Assembly: GCA_021401465.1 (NCBI GenBank)
Contig: JADDMT010000078.1
Span: forward strand, 1-64,000
From: Teratosphaeria epicoccoides
Lineage: Eukaryota; Ascomycota; Dothideomycetes; Mycosphaerellales; Teratosphaeriaceae
Direction of reading: 5' to 3'
DNA: 64,000 bases
Within the stretch, counting starts at the first letter, position 1. Every line of letters begins with the position of its first letter. Position numbers and translations under genes: made by a program. The notes under the pieces were generated by a model, which was not told the origin of the DNA, ran no database searches, and worked only from the letters and a program-made list of their open reading frames with translations. Shown here piece by piece: positions 18,669 to 30,339 of the stretch.

Positions 18669-20003
18669 TCATGCTTTCGTAGTGTCGTCGCTCGCAGCAT
18701 CGAAGCCAGTACCGATCGCCGCATCGTCATCAAGCTGAGTCTCGGCGGCACCCGTTCCCGCTTTCTGGGATGGCTCAGCTCCTTCAATAGTCTGCTCACC
18801 ATCCTCTCCATCCTCTTCTTTGTCTTTATCCTCTTCTTCCTCCCCCTTGAGCTTGCCGCCCTTCCTCTTCGGAATGACCTTCATGAACGCATCGCCCCAG
18901 TCACCACACTCCAGCCAACGCACCATAATCTCATTCACATGATTCGTAGCCAGCACCTTCCGACTGCTCATCTCGAGATAGTCTCCAATCGGCAATCGTG
19001 CGGTCTTGACACCCTTTTGCTTAGCCCGCTTGTAGCAGATGCCCTTTTCTCGATTCTTGTCGACCAGCCCGCCGATGATGTAGGTGCTGTATGGTTTGAT
19101 CTCTGTAAGAGTATTGTTGGACTCCGAGGAAAGGTAAACGACTTCGCCCTCGTCTTTCATTTTGAGAAGAGTACGCTCGTCGAGATCCGCATACTTGGCG
19201 AAAGGACCCGCAAGCTTGCCACCGGACTTCTCCACGGTCATCCATGCTTTAGCCTGCTTGGCTGCTTCGACAAAGTCCCCATCCAAGAATCGCATTCCTC
19301 TCCAGTGTTTGTAGTGGCTCAGGATATTGTCGAATCGTTCTCTCAGCTTACCAAGAAAGGAGCAGACGGTAAGATGCGCCCTAAACGGTGCCCCCTTGTT
19401 GTCGGAGTAACACCGCGTGATTTGACTCGCCAACGATATTCGCTCGTTATCCCGCATCAAGTCATCAAAATCGCAGTCGATGAGAATCGTGATCGGTAGC
19501 TGGACAGGCTGCTTCGGTGGTCTTCTTGCTAGCTCCTGAATGCCGATTTCGGCAATGTCCTGTTGCTTTGCTGCTCGTTTGCGTTCACGCTTAGCTATGG
19601 TCTTTTCCTTGCGGATGATTTTGCGTTCGTCGCGTTTCGACTCCCATTCTTGCTTCCTACGAAGCTTTTTGAGTTGGTTCTTGGACATTGGCGGGCCGTC
19701 TGAGACAACTTCTCCAGAAGTGGCGATCGGTGCTGTGTCTCCAGGAGGCGGAAATTCTTCGTTGGCTGGGGACGCATCTTCCGTTGTCGACTCAGCTCCA
19801 GCTTTGAGATGTTCATCCAAAGGTTTTCCGCCCACTTCCTCACTCGCCTTTGCATGCTGGCCTTGGATATGGTCATGTACAGGGTTCTGCGATGAGTCTT
19901 CTGTCTGCACTTCATTGGCCACAGGTGCACTTATTTCCTGAACCTGGGTTTCAGCATCATGTCTCAATTTGCGCAACTTGGCAGGTCTTTCGTCTTGCGG
20001 CAT
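18669..20003 (-). CDS. TRM10: tRNA (guanine-9-N1)-methyltransferase
   Basis: 444 aa, intronless, starting at the ATG 20001-20003 (the longer open frame begins with TTG). An acidic, disordered N-terminus is followed by a basic coiled stretch (KNQLKKLRRKQEWESKRDERKI in part) and then the SPOUT-type Trm10 domain: ITILIDCDFDDLM, HLTVCSFLGKLRERF, VVYLSSESNNTL, YIIGGLVDKNREKG, ARLPIGDYLEMSSRKVLATN in sequence, the last holding the SAM-binding knot. It methylates N1 of G9 in tRNAs. The C-terminal 90 residues are highly acidic (EEEEDKDKEEDGEDGE) and extend beyond the catalytic domain. The gene is head to head with GRIM-19, with 202 bp between start codons. Confidence 0.93.
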   Translation of the reverse strand: MPQDERPAKLRKLRHDAETQVQEISAPVANEVQTEDSSQNPVHDHIQGQHAKASEEVGGKPLDEHLKAGAESTTEDASPANEEFPPPGDTAPIATSGEVVSDGPPMSKNQLKKLRRKQEWESKRDERKIIRKEKTIAKRERKRAAKQQDIAEIGIQELARRPPKQPVQLPITILIDCDFDDLMRDNERISLASQITRCYSDNKGAPFRAHLTVCSFLGKLRERFDNILSHYKHWRGMRFLDGDFVEAAKQAKAWMTVEKSGGKLAGPFAKYADLDERTLLKMKDEGEVVYLSSESNNTLTEIKPYSTYIIGGLVDKNREKGICYKRAKQKGVKTARLPIGDYLEMSSRKVLATNHVNEIMVRWLECGDWGDAFMKVIPKRKGGKLKGEEEEDKDKEEDGEDGEQTIEGAEPSQKAGTGAAETQLDDDAAIGTGFDAASDDTTKA

Positions 20004-20205
20004 GTGAGGCGTATATGTAAACCTGATTTCTAGCAAAAGCTTCTAGAGAAAACGTTAAAATTTAGAGACATATCATGGTAAGCATGACTCAGCAATGCGG
20101 CGATATCCGCTGACCTTCCCTGCGCATTAGCTCAAGCAACCCGTGACCTTACTTCGACAACATCACGAGCAACCTTTCGCCTCCCAGTACCATCACACCG
20201 CCAAG
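20004..20205. promoter_or_regulatory. Bidirectional promoter, TRM10 and GRIM-19
   Basis: Only 202 bp separate the two divergent ATGs. It contains a perfect TGACTCA at 20085-20091, the binding site of Gcn4/CPC1-type bZIP factors, and a GCGATATCCGC-like palindromic stretch at about 20098-20110. Control by the factor is inference. Confidence 0.6.
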
Positions 20206-20674
20206 ATGCCTCAGGACATGCCGCCCACCGGCGGCTACGAGCCAGTTCAATACCGACGAAATCTTCCAGTCCGCGGCTTCAGACCGGCATATTACCTCCT
20301 AGCGGTTGGCGCGATCTGCACATACGGTTTCTACAGAGCTGGACAAGGCATCAGAGAACAGAAGTATGGCGAAAGTACCGGATGGGCAGGAATGGAAGCA
20401 CTGACCTTTCGGCACAGCGAATTGGCGCGAGAGAAGATGTGGTCGAGAATACACCTGATCCCGTTATTGCAGGCAGAAGAGGACAGAGATATGGTGAGGA
20501 AGACTTTGGCTACACGTGCTATGGAAAAGGAGTTGCTGGGGCAAGAAACCAAGATATACAACTCAGATCGGTACGCAGGTGCTCTAAGATCTTTAATGCA
20601 CGACGAAGCTGCTAATGTTAGCCAGGTTTGTGCGACCTACATATGCGGTCACGCCATCCACTACCACGAAATGA
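20206..20674 (+). CDS. NADH:ubiquinone oxidoreductase subunit, GRIM-19/NDUFA13 type
   Basis: Join(20206..20363, 20418..20570, 20626..20674) gives 119 aa. Intron 1 is 54 bp and intron 2 is 55 bp with a GCTAAT branch site. Without splicing the frame gains unrelated residues. With it the protein reads MPQDMPPTGGYEPVQYRRNL, then a membrane span (PAYYLLAVGAICTYGFY), then GIREQNELAREKMWSRIHL and IPLLQAEEDRD, ending NSDRFVRPTYAVTP, all typical of the fungal B16.6/GRIM-19 subunit of respiratory complex I in the mitochondrial inner membrane. Length matches the family. Its 3' end was fixed by choosing the acceptor at 20624-20625, which restores RFVRPTYAV. Confidence 0.92.
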
Positions 20675-22536
20675 AGATTGAGAGAGCCATCTTGACATGA
20701 TCGTCTCGTTGTACATATTGTTGCCGGCTTTCCAGCGCACTCAGCACCGACAAATACACGCATTATCTTCATGGACAAATCGTTTGCTGAAAGTTGGCCT
20801 GCGCTCAGCAACTGATTGTAGCCTTTACTTTGTCCGCAATATTCCGATTTTTCTCGACTGGGCCTAGACAATTCTGTCGAGCAGCAGTGCGACAGCAGAG
20901 CCACTAAAACATCGTAGACTCCACCTGTCGTTGAAACAATCCTTTGTATGCAGCCGCATGGCAAATTCCAGTGAATGCCATTTCTCCGCACGTTCACAGT
21001 CGGCCCGCATCTGGCTGCGTAAAGAGCCTTGAACATATTCGACTGCTCCAATCACGGTCCACCATCAATGCACACATTTCGGAAACCCACCAAGCACCAA
21101 GATGCACAAGAGTCACCAAAACCACCTAAATATATCAATCCGGAGGATGAGTGTGACTCCAAGCATACCAAAGGCGTCAGAGGAGAGACCTGGCCTACAG
21201 TCGAGATTGCGAAAACTCGTCATGAAGCGTCTGAAGTGTGATGATGCACTGGACATCCTACCATATCACGTCAAGCACTCGAAGAAAAGCGAACAAACGT
21301 CTATTGACAACACATCGTCTACCAGAAATCACACAGGTGTATGCGAGTATCTCGCGAATCTGGCCGCAGTCCCAAGCATGACTATCGAACGAGCTCGAGT
21401 CGAGTGTTCGTCAATCACGCCGTGTTCGATCGAGACATTAGCAGCGACGCACGTTTCTGCGAACGGGATGTCGCATACCAGGATTAGGGGTATGGTCCAG
21501 AAGCCGGCTATGTGCAGGTGTCGGGTGAGTCGGTGAAGAGATGGCGGTAATTGACAGTGGCTCGAGAGGACCAAGCAGGGGATGAGATGGCCATAGTGCT
21601 CATTCTCGAGGTCACGATACTGCTGCCAGCAATAAAGAGGCAGCCGCAGGTTCACAGGACGGGGCAGACACAGCGCGACAGATTGACGCCAAGCCTTTGA
21701 ACAGCCGCGACCAGGAAGGAATGACATGCTTGCACGGTCGATTTGCAGGGTAAATGGAGATTGTATGTATGTACGTCAAGAAATAAAACGTGAATGTCTT
21801 GCTGACTTGCTGGCACTTATGAAGGCGTCTCGTGGTTTCATATGTATTACAGTCTTCTGGCCAGGGCACTGGCACGTCTGTAAAACTTTCGATCCGGACA
21901 CTTTCTGTTGGCAATTGGAAACTTGAAAGCATGATGGTTGGCTATGTGATGCGTTTTGCTTTCGGGAAGGTTGCGTTGACGTCTGATAGGTGAAACTTTG
22001 CATGTCTTTCTTCTTGATCAGTAAGCCAGACAGTGGTACCACCTGACACAAACACGATCCCTTCAGCACAAGCTATATCAGGCGTCCACAGAGTCCATGA
22101 TATGATCAATCCCTGGCAACGCCACATCGAAGTCGGTGAATGATCACCAGAATGCGACGCACCGACGATGCAGCCAAACTTCGGGACAAGGGTGCTGATC
22201 TTGAGAAAGAAGACAATGAAGATGCAGCGCACCTATCTTGCAAAACGGAATCCCTGGGGGACAGAGGCGATTTAACGTTCACAAAGCCAGCACTTTGCGA
22301 CACCAGAACATCCAGAGCGCCCAGCTTAGCAGAGTGCACGGCAAAGAATGATCGTCCGTCTGGCTCTGGAACTGCAACGAAGAACAAGTCAGCAGAACAA
22401 GATGATCAAACCCATGGTGGCCAGGATCGACGATCAATGGAGGCGACGCCGGCAGAAGAGATAGGCTCATCTATCTGCAGACAAGCAAACGACAGAATAC
22501 TTCGAAGGGTTGCAAGGGGGAAGATTGCCGGCATCG
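20675..22536. other. Intergenic region without a supported gene
   Basis: About 1.9 kb. Several frames of 60-218 codons are open, but none shows domains, a hydrophobic core or splice-supported extension. A frame from 22140 overlaps the next candidate in another phase and is less protein-like. I see no RNA gene. Confidence 0.4.
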
Positions 22537-22971
22537 ATGGGACGAACGATACCAGTCGCAGCGTCCAAATTCAAGAATGGCCCAAACTCGCAAACCATCC
22601 CAGCTTCCATGGCGGATCATCCTGTGCCAGCGCCAGCGCAAGCTCAGAGCGGCCACAAATCAGGACAGGCGCAAGCTGGACGCCCAGAGAAGCAGGGCCA
22701 AACCAACAGTTCCGGTCCGAATCCACGCCCAGCGCAGCAGTCACAAGCCCAGAACAGAGCAACACCTATTTGCAACCTCACGAAAGCGGGCCTTGACCCG
22801 AATCGCGCCGCTTTGGTCAATCGATTGAACATGGCTCGACATGCGCAGCTCAAATTCGAAGCCGACTGGGCGCTTCAAGCATTGGCCGCATACAATTCAA
22901 TGCGAGCGTCTGGCCAAACCGTCCATCCTGCTTCACGCAACATAAGGCAAGGGCAGAACGAGGTGTCGTAG
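22537..22971 (+). CDS. Hypothetical protein, doubtful
   Basis: 144 aa from the ATG at 22537. The first half is Pro/Gln/Ala-rich and disordered (MADHPVPAPAQAQSGHKS). The last 50 residues look like a real helical segment (LDPNRAALVNRLNMARHAQL, ALQALAAYNSMRASG). No family is recognised. It may be the last exon of a larger gene or a chance frame. Confidence 0.3.
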   Translation: MGRTIPVAASKFKNGPNSQTIPASMADHPVPAPAQAQSGHKSGQAQAGRPEKQGQTNSSGPNPRPAQQSQAQNRATPICNLTKAGLDPNRAALVNRLNMARHAQLKFEADWALQALAAYNSMRASGQTVHPASRNIRQGQNEVS

Positions 22972-23974
22972 TTGATTGCGGGTAGAAGAAGAAGACAAAG
23001 CATGGTGGTACTGGACACATTGTCCCATGAAATCTGAGGACGCGTTAGCTTAGCGTCACTGTCTAGACTGGTTCGGCCTCCCGATGACCTCTCAGTGCTG
23101 ATCGTCACAGGGAAGTATAGGTTGGCCATATCGCGTTTCCGACACTCCCGGTGACGCAGAGGCGTTGGCAGGGGGTTTCGGGGGTTTCGGCAAGATATGT
23201 CACAGAGGTGGCTGTCGCACTTGAGCAGAAACGTGCTCTTGCACGGTCCATTGTTTCATGACTCGCACCCAGTCTGGAGGTGATTGAGCAGCTGACACTG
23301 CCAGGTCATCGAACAATGTCCCACGCTTGATACAGAGCACCATTTGGTCGGTCTGCGGTCTGCACGAGACTGGCCCGCAATCCCCGGACCGTGGACAAGT
23401 TGAACTGGTCAATAGCAAGACGCGATGCTGTGATCCACGACAATGGTCTCACTGCATTTTTCGACATCGTTTCATACACGGTCGTATCCACGACGTAGGG
23501 ATAATCCAATGTCGGCGTCATGATACGAGGCGCACCGTGACTCGTGATAAGTGCCTGCCGTTCGTGGCCCGGACGCTTATGCAGGTGGACCGATCTGGGA
23601 GCTTCATGGCACGCCAAGATATGTCCCGATCTGGATGTTTGCGATAGCCGGACCGATCCTGTCTCAGATGTTGAAGATCGCCACGCACACCCCTGCACAT
23701 TTTTCGTACCGGCTTTACAGCTCGGCGTGAACCGGGAATCGGCGAGGTCATTGCTCTTCCTCTTCGACGCACATCGTGCGTCTACAGATCGTGATCCCGC
23801 TTTGAGTTGCGGGTAGATACTAGATCAGCGCTAACGGTCGCTAGCCAGATTCTACTTGTTCTCTTCGCCGGACCGTGTGCAACTATCATTGTGACTCCCT
23901 CGGAGGGTGTGTATGCAGTGTGAGGGTCGTTTTCATCGTTAATCTCTGGTCTCCAGGCTGGACCTTTGGGGAGC
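22972..23974. other. Intergenic: upstream region of NOP9
   Basis: 1 kb with no supported gene. It has a short direct repeat of GGGGGTTTCGG at about 23170-23192. The last 150 bp presumably hold the NOP9 promoter. Confidence 0.45.
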
Positions 23975-26254
23975 ATGCCTCAGGAAAATAAGAAGCGCGG
24001 GCGGCGCACGAAGCGGAAACATGACGAAGGCGAAGACAAAGATGCCGGCACCAGGAAACGACAGAAATCTACAGACGGCGAGCACGACATCAAGATTGCG
24101 AACTTCACACCCATGGAGAGCGAGGCAGAGAACATGGGAGGGGCATACCCACTAGCGGAGAGGGCCTTCTTTGGTATGCTGGACGAAGACGAGCAGGAGT
24201 ACTTCAAGCGTGCCGATGATGTCCTCGAGGCAAACGCTTTCGGCGATAGTGAAGAGCGAAACCTCTTCCTCGCCAATGTGTATCGCGAGGTAGAGGGCAA
24301 GGAGCTCAAGATTGCTCAAAGCCAATCATGCTCCAGATTGATGGAGAAGCTGATTCAGCTGTCGCATGCGAAACAGGTGAAGCAGCTGTTCCAAGCCTTC
24401 AGTGGGAAGTGAGTATGCCGGCAAGGAGCATGAGTGCATGCATCGCTGAAATATCACAGTTTCACACATCTCTTCTCACACCGATTTGCCTCACATTGCT
24501 GCGAGGCACTTTTCCGGCGAGCCGCGCCCTTCGTCAGCCAGGAGCTCTTTTTGCCGGATTCCAATCGCGCTGAAACTGCGGACGAGATATATGTGTCGCT
24601 GGAGAACCTTTTCTTGCATACACTCGCCGAACTTGAAGGCAGCTTAGGCTACCTCATGACTGACCAGTACGCTTCTCATGTGCTTCGAGTCTTGCTTCTC
24701 GTTTTCTCGGGAGAGCCGCTCGATGCGTCCACACAACAGCACATCCTTCAGAGCAAGCGGAAAGAAGTCATTACGGTTGAGGGCAGCGACCCGCAAAATC
24801 TGGAAAAGCCACGAGCCGTCCCAAAATCGTTCATGGGCGCTTTGGACAAGCTCATTGCAGATAGCGTGTCTGGATTGGACACAGAGAAACTGCGCACTCT
24901 GGCAACACACCCCAACGGCAGTCCGACGCTTCAGCTCCTGCTAAAGATCGAGCTCACACATCTCGGGAAGCAACGGGCGAAAGATCAGACATCGATCCTG
25001 CGAGTACTCCTGCCAGATGATCCAATAAGTGCCGATAGTGCGAGCGCAGCGTTCATCAGTGGCTTGGTCTACGATACTGTAGGCTCACATCTGGTCGAGC
25101 AGATCATAACCTGTGCTCCCGGCAAGACCTTCAAGAACCTGATGAGAGAGTTCTTCACGGAGAGGCTAGCGTCATTCGCGCGTAACGAAATTGCTGCGTA
25201 TGTAGTATGTCGGATCCTGGAAAGAATGAGCAAGGACGATCTTTACGAGGCGCACGAGATATTGATACCCGTCATGCCGAGTTTGCTGGAGCGCAACAGG
25301 ACTGTGGTGCTTCGAACGCTGATCGAGCGCTGCGTAATCCGTGACGTCGACACACAAGTCATTGCAGCTACCATTGACAGCGCTCTTCAAGACGCAAACG
25401 GCTTCGATGTCAAAAAGCTGCTCAAGTTCGGGCAGGTCCAAAACGAAGTCAACGGACATGCACCACACGACAGTGTCCAGAGCAACGCCACGGATGGTGC
25501 GTCTCAGCTGCAGGACCGGTCTTCAGGCACCGCACAAGTACATTTCAATAAATTGGCACAGGCCATGCTTCTCGTGCCTGGAGCGCTGAGTAGCCTGATC
25601 TTGGACTCACTTGTCAAGCTGGACCCAGAGGTCTTGCTGAAAATGGCCAAGAGTATCACTATTTGTCGCACCATACAAGCCGCTCTCACAACCAAAAATG
25701 CTTCAATCATTACCCGTCGTAAGCTCATACAGCACTACTATGGCCACATTGGCGAACTTGCTCTTGATAAGAATGGTTCGCATGTTGTTGACTGCATCTG
25801 GGAAGGCACCCATGGCCTAGCATTCATCCGTGAGCGCATCGCCGAGGAGCTTGCCGAGAATGAGGCCCAGCTGCGAGAAAGCAGTTGTGGTCGCGCGGTG
25901 TGGAAGAACTGGAAGATGGATTTGTACAAAAGGAGGAGGCAGGACTGGATCAAACAGAGCAGAGTAAAAGCTAGCAATGACGGATTTCAAAGCTTTTCTG
26001 AAATCGACAAATGCAAGAAACTCGACGGACGCGCTGCCAGAGAGGCTCCGGAAGGAAATGCTGCCGGTGCCGTCGCAGCTGAAGTAAAGAAGACACCGCT
26101 TGAGCTCGCTCGCGAAAGACACGCGAATCGCAAAGCTGAGAGGACCAGCAAGGAGAAGAAAATGGTTATTAAAACCACGCCCGGGGAAGGCTTGAGGTCC
26201 GATTGTGCTGGTGTTGGAGCTGGGGCTTCTGCAACTGCGGCAGTGTCTGGATGA
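23975..26254 (+). CDS. NOP9: Nucleolar pre-rRNA-binding protein Nop9 (Pumilio-like)
   Basis: Join(23975..24408, 24460..26254) gives 742 aa. The open frame starts 9 bases earlier at TTG, so the ATG at 23975 (MPQENKKRGRR) is chosen. It has a basic nuclear/nucleolar N-terminus, then PUF-type helical repeats over most of the protein: QSCSRLMEKLIQL, HLFSHRFASHCCEAL, LMTDQYASHVLRVLL, HPNGSPTLQLLLK, YDTVGSHLVEQII, NEIAAYVVCRILERM and DKNGSHVVDCIWEG. Nop9 binds the 3' end of 18S pre-rRNA and delays its cleavage during small-subunit assembly. The C-terminal tail is basic (SKEKKMVIK). The 51-bp intron interrupts the first repeats and its removal restores SGNFTHLFSHRFA. Confidence 0.93.
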
Positions 26255-26672
26255 AGCTTGGCCTGGATGCTTGAGGAACAGGACGGCCCTGTCAACAACG
26301 ACGAGGCTTCATCACACGCTCCACACCAAAGCAACGCTGCACGAATGATAGGCAGATGCAAGATTGTACATACATCGTATGTAAAGCATACCTAGCTAAG
26401 CGCACATCTCATGCGAACGGAGGAGAGCGGAGATACCCCAGACTGTTTTCGTTCTACGACGTCACTTCATCCTACAACACAAAGGTAATTCGTACATAAT
26501 TTTCTTACAACCTGGCGGTGATCTCGGTACTGATGGCTTCCATGCTTGGTGTGATGCAAGCGTCCATAGTGTAACTTTAAGGTTGGTGGTTCTCATGTCT
26601 ACTATCTGTATCATATAGACCTGTTGACTTGCACTGTGCCACCATCATTCGTCTCCAGCCCTCCTCTCCAAC
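26255..26672. other. Intergenic between NOP9 and the decarboxylase gene
   Basis: 418 bp. It presumably holds the NOP9 3' UTR and the next promoter. Nothing else was seen. Confidence 0.5.
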
Positions 26673-28320
26673 ATGGAAGCCAAGTCGACGATCAATGGGA
26701 AACAAAAGCGAGTGCAAAGGGCTGACGAAGCGGATGAGGTGAAGCATCCCTAGACGCTTGCCCCAGAGTCATCACACTGATCATGATCAGCTCCTTTCCG
26801 CAGTGAAAGATTCCGTCCTCAAATTCATACGGTCTGCAGACGAGGACGCTCTCACAAAGTCTTTCGGCCATGGCCTGCAGCAGCCTGGTCACGGGCCTCG
26901 AGCCAACATATTGGAGCATCATCCACCCCAAAAACTACAGCAATTGCTGAGCGTCTCTTTGCCGAATCAACCCCAAGGCAAGGCTGGCTTGCTGGATATT
27001 GTCGAGAAAATCCATCAGTACAGCGTCAACACTTGGGATCAAGGATTCTTGGACAAACTATATGCGTCGATCACTCCTGTTGGACTGGCAGCGGACATGC
27101 TCCTATCAAGCTTGAATACGAATGTGCACGTTTACCAGGTTTCACCGGTCCTGACTGTCATTGAGAAGCAAACGGCCAAAGCCTTGGCCAACCTCTTTGG
27201 CTTAAAAGGCGCTTTCGCTGGCGGTGTGAGCCAGCCCGGTGGTAGTGCAGCGAATCAGAGTTCGATGGTGATAGCACGAAACAAGTTGCATCCTGAAACC
27301 AAAAGTGAAGGCTATGGAAGCAAACGATTTGTTTTGTTCACGAGCGCGCATGGACATTACAGCGTGGATAAAGCTGCGCAGATGTTCGGCTTCGGGAGCA
27401 AAGCAGTGAGAAGCGTTCCTGTGGATGAGCAAGGGCGGATGAAGCCAAGTGAGCTGGATCGCATGATCCAGGAAAGTGAGCAGGCTGGCGAGACGCCGTT
27501 CTATATCAATGCTACAGCTGGTACCACCGTCCTTGGCTCGTATGATCCGCTAGCCGAGATCTCTGCTTTGGCGAAAAAGCACGGTCTCTGGCTGCACGTT
27601 GATGGCTCGTGGGGTGGACCTGTCATCTTCTCGGAAAAGCAGCGTCATAAGCTGAAGGGCTCTGAGCTCGCGGATTCGATTACATTGTGCCCGCACAAAA
27701 TGATGAATATACCGCTCACCTGCAGTTTCTTGCTTGCGAAGGATCTAAGAGAGTTCCACAAGGGCATGACGCTGCCGGCTGGATACTTGTTCCACGATCG
27801 TGAGGATGACAGCGCCGTGAACTCTGCGATACCAGATGCACAGCCTAATCAAGAAGCTGAGGTCAAAGAAGTGTGGGATCTAGCTGATCTGACACCGCAG
27901 TGTGGACGACGCGGCGATGCGCTGAAGCTCGCGCTGTCGTGGATATACTATGGGACTTCAGGTCTGGCGGCGCATATCGACAATGCTTTTGACACAGCTA
28001 CTTATTTCGCGGCAGCTGTATCTGCAAATGCGAAGTTCAATCTGGTGTCAGAGAGTCCGCCTCCATGTTTGCAGGTCGCGTTCTATTTTGGCAAAGAAAA
28101 CGAAGGTAGTGGAGTGGGCTGGCGGAACAGGAATACGAGGAGAACGGCGGAGATCACGAAGGCGCTTGTCCCGCGGGGTTTCATGGTCGATTATGCGCCT
28201 GGTAAGGACGGGAGTTTCTTCAGAGTGGTTGTGAACGGACAGACTACTAAGGGAACTGTGGGCGGGTTGTTGAAGGCTATTGAGGAGGTTGGTGATGATC
28301 TGAAGATCTCGGAGGCTTAG
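26673..28320 (+). CDS. PLP-dependent group II decarboxylase (glutamate/cysteine-sulfinate type)
   Basis: Join(26673..26738, 26791..28320) gives 531 aa. The long frame has no ATG before residue 113, so I added a 66-nt first exon (MEAKSTINGKQKRVQRADEA) joined over a 52-bp intron. The donor GTGAAG is weak but phase and position fit. The core is a fold-type I decarboxylase: GGVSQPGGSAANQSSM, a His in TSAHGHYSVDKAA for PLP stacking, WLHVDGSWGG with the PLP-nitrogen Asp293, and CPHKMMNIPL with the Schiff-base Lys325. Animal relatives decarboxylate glutamate, cysteine sulfinate or aspartate. The fungal substrate cannot be told from sequence. No signal peptide, so probably cytosolic. Confidence 0.85.
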
Positions 28321-28941
28321 CAATAGCAGAAGTACGACGCGTCGTTCGCTGGCCGCCGACAGAGCACGCCGCAATGGCATAAAACCATGTCCCTGTGGCT
28401 TGAGTATCGACAGAGATGCTCCATGAAGCGTACAACGCTGGCAGTATCATAGGGCATGCAGTCACTACGCGTATGTTCCGTCGAATGAAAATTTCCTTTC
28501 CTCCTACGCGTCAAGAAGGCCAGGGGTAAGCAGACGAGATTCATTCTGCCCTTCCATTTCCCGTCTAGTTCAGCTATCGAGCATGAGTCCTGCCAGACAT
28601 GGATAATAGGGAGGGTTTCAGTTTGAAGAAAGAAAGAAAAGAGGTGAAGTGCCTAGGGCCCAACGAGCGAGTTGGGCTTGAATTTCTTGGCGTTGCTGAC
28701 TACGCAGGTGACGGCTCGGCTAGCCGTTCGTTCTATGGTCAGGGTAGTAGATAAGGCGTGACGGATTGCAGGTGACTCTTACAGGCCGAGAGGACATCTG
28801 CATTCACCAAGGCGATCTGAGCGCTGGATAAACTTTTGTATTGACCTCGCGGCTCGGCACACACGGTCTCAACAACAAGCTCAGCAGCCGCGACCGATTC
28901 CACGCATATTAGCATAGTCACAATCTTTGCACACAACAAGC
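28321..28941. other. Intergenic between the decarboxylase and PP28-like genes
   Basis: 620 bp with no gene. A purine-rich tract (GAAGAAAGAAAGAAAAGAGG) lies near 28625. Confidence 0.45.
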
Positions 28942-29743
28942 ATGTCGAGCTCGACTCGAGGCCGTGCTGGCAAATACCAGAAGGCGAAGCGTGGTGGTAA
29001 GTTCTGAGGAATCTCTGCCATGCAAAACAAGGACTGACAAATACACTGCAGGCGGACGTCAATTCAGCAAGAACCTTAGACCCCTCGATGCAGATGGCGT
29101 AGAGCGGAGCATGTGGGCTGAGCCGGCTCAGGACGACTCGAGCGAGGAGGACTCGGACGACAGCGACCAGGAGTCTAGCGAAGAGGACGAGGACGAGGCA
29201 CCAAAGCAAACACAGCAGGAGATGACCCGCGAGGAGCGTAGAGCAGCGGCGAAGGCAAAGAAGGAGGCTGCAATCAAGAAGAAGCAGGGTCCAGTCAACC
29301 CGGGCGACCTGCCGCCGAGCGACAGCGAAGAAGAGGACGACGACATGCCCGCAAACCCGAACCACTCAAGCGCTGCGCAGAAGCAAGTCGCAACGGCTGT
29401 GGCTGCACCGGCTATAGCGGAAGAGCCGAAGAAGGTCAAGAAAGATGTGGACCCTTCTCAACTCTCCCGCCGCGAGCGCGAGGCTTTACAGGCACAGCAA
29501 GCCAAGGAGCGCTATCAGAAGCTCCATGCTGAGGGCAAAACGGAAGAAGCGCGCTCGGATTTGGAAAGGCTAAAGCTTGTGAGGCAGCAGAGAGAGGAGG
29601 CTGTAGCACGCAAGGAGGCTGAAAAGCAAGAGAAGGAGCTGCTTGACAAGGAAAAAAAAGAACAGATGGCGAGGTTGGAGAGGCAGCAAGCACTGAAGGC
29701 AGCGAGAGGTGGGCGTGGTGGGAAGAAGGGCGGCAAGTCTTGA
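28942..29743 (+). CDS. PP28/PDAP1-like phosphoprotein
   Basis: Join(28942..28996, 29052..29743) gives 248 aa. The first exon reads MSSSTRGRAGKYQKAKRGG and the intron (55 bp, GTAAGT...CACTGCAG) joins it to GRQFSKNLRP. The longer unspliced frame starts within this exon in another phase. A long acidic Ser/Glu/Asp tract with many casein-kinase-2-type sites (about 45-75 and again about 115-130) precedes the conserved helical PP28 region (SRREREALQAQQAKERYQKL, GKTEEARSDLERLKLVRQQR) and a basic Gly/Lys tail (GGRGGKKGGKS). Animal relatives are heat- and acid-stable phosphoproteins linked to growth-factor response. In fungi the role is unknown. The segment GRQFSKNLRPLDADG is typical of the fungal family. 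Confidence 0.85.
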
Positions 29744-30339
29744 GGTTGTCTTTGAAGCTGCATTGCAAGCCGGCGCCATGGTTATCGTTATTTGGACGCG
29801 ATGCTCAGACCTACAGATGGCGAGGTAGTTCCTCAGCGGTAGATATGATGGACCTCTGCTCGTCAGCTTTGAGTCTAGCGCACGGGTTGTTGACAGTGGC
29901 TGGATTCACTGTGTCAAGATCAGCATGTCAAATCGTGAGTCTTGATGTTGGTATTCCGACTGGCTGTCAGACAACCGCGCGGACTGCAGCCATCATCCCG
30001 TCTATTTCGGATCCTCGAAACGCACCAAGGTTTACCGTTGTCACAGGCATCGGCGTTAACACCAGTGCTTGCAAAACGTGCTCTAGGTCTCACATTATGA
30101 GGGGGGTCCTTCCTAAAGCAGGATTCCCGCGTCATATCGCATCAGCACCTGAAGATCATCCTCGACTTCTGGAACCTCCCCACCAAAGCAGTTAACTGCG
30201 ACAATTTCTGCTGCCCCTAGCTACACACTTCTTCACTATACGCGAGACGCACGACACCTGTGACATTTTGAAAGCCTCCGACCTGCCAGACCGACGTAAG
30301 AGTGTACCAAGCCCGCATTGAGCGGCCAACGAGACAAAT
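29744..30339. other. Intergenic between PP28-like and SEC14-like genes
   Basis: 596 bp. One frame of 151 codons is open but shows no family features. It probably holds the SEC14-like promoter. Confidence 0.45.
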
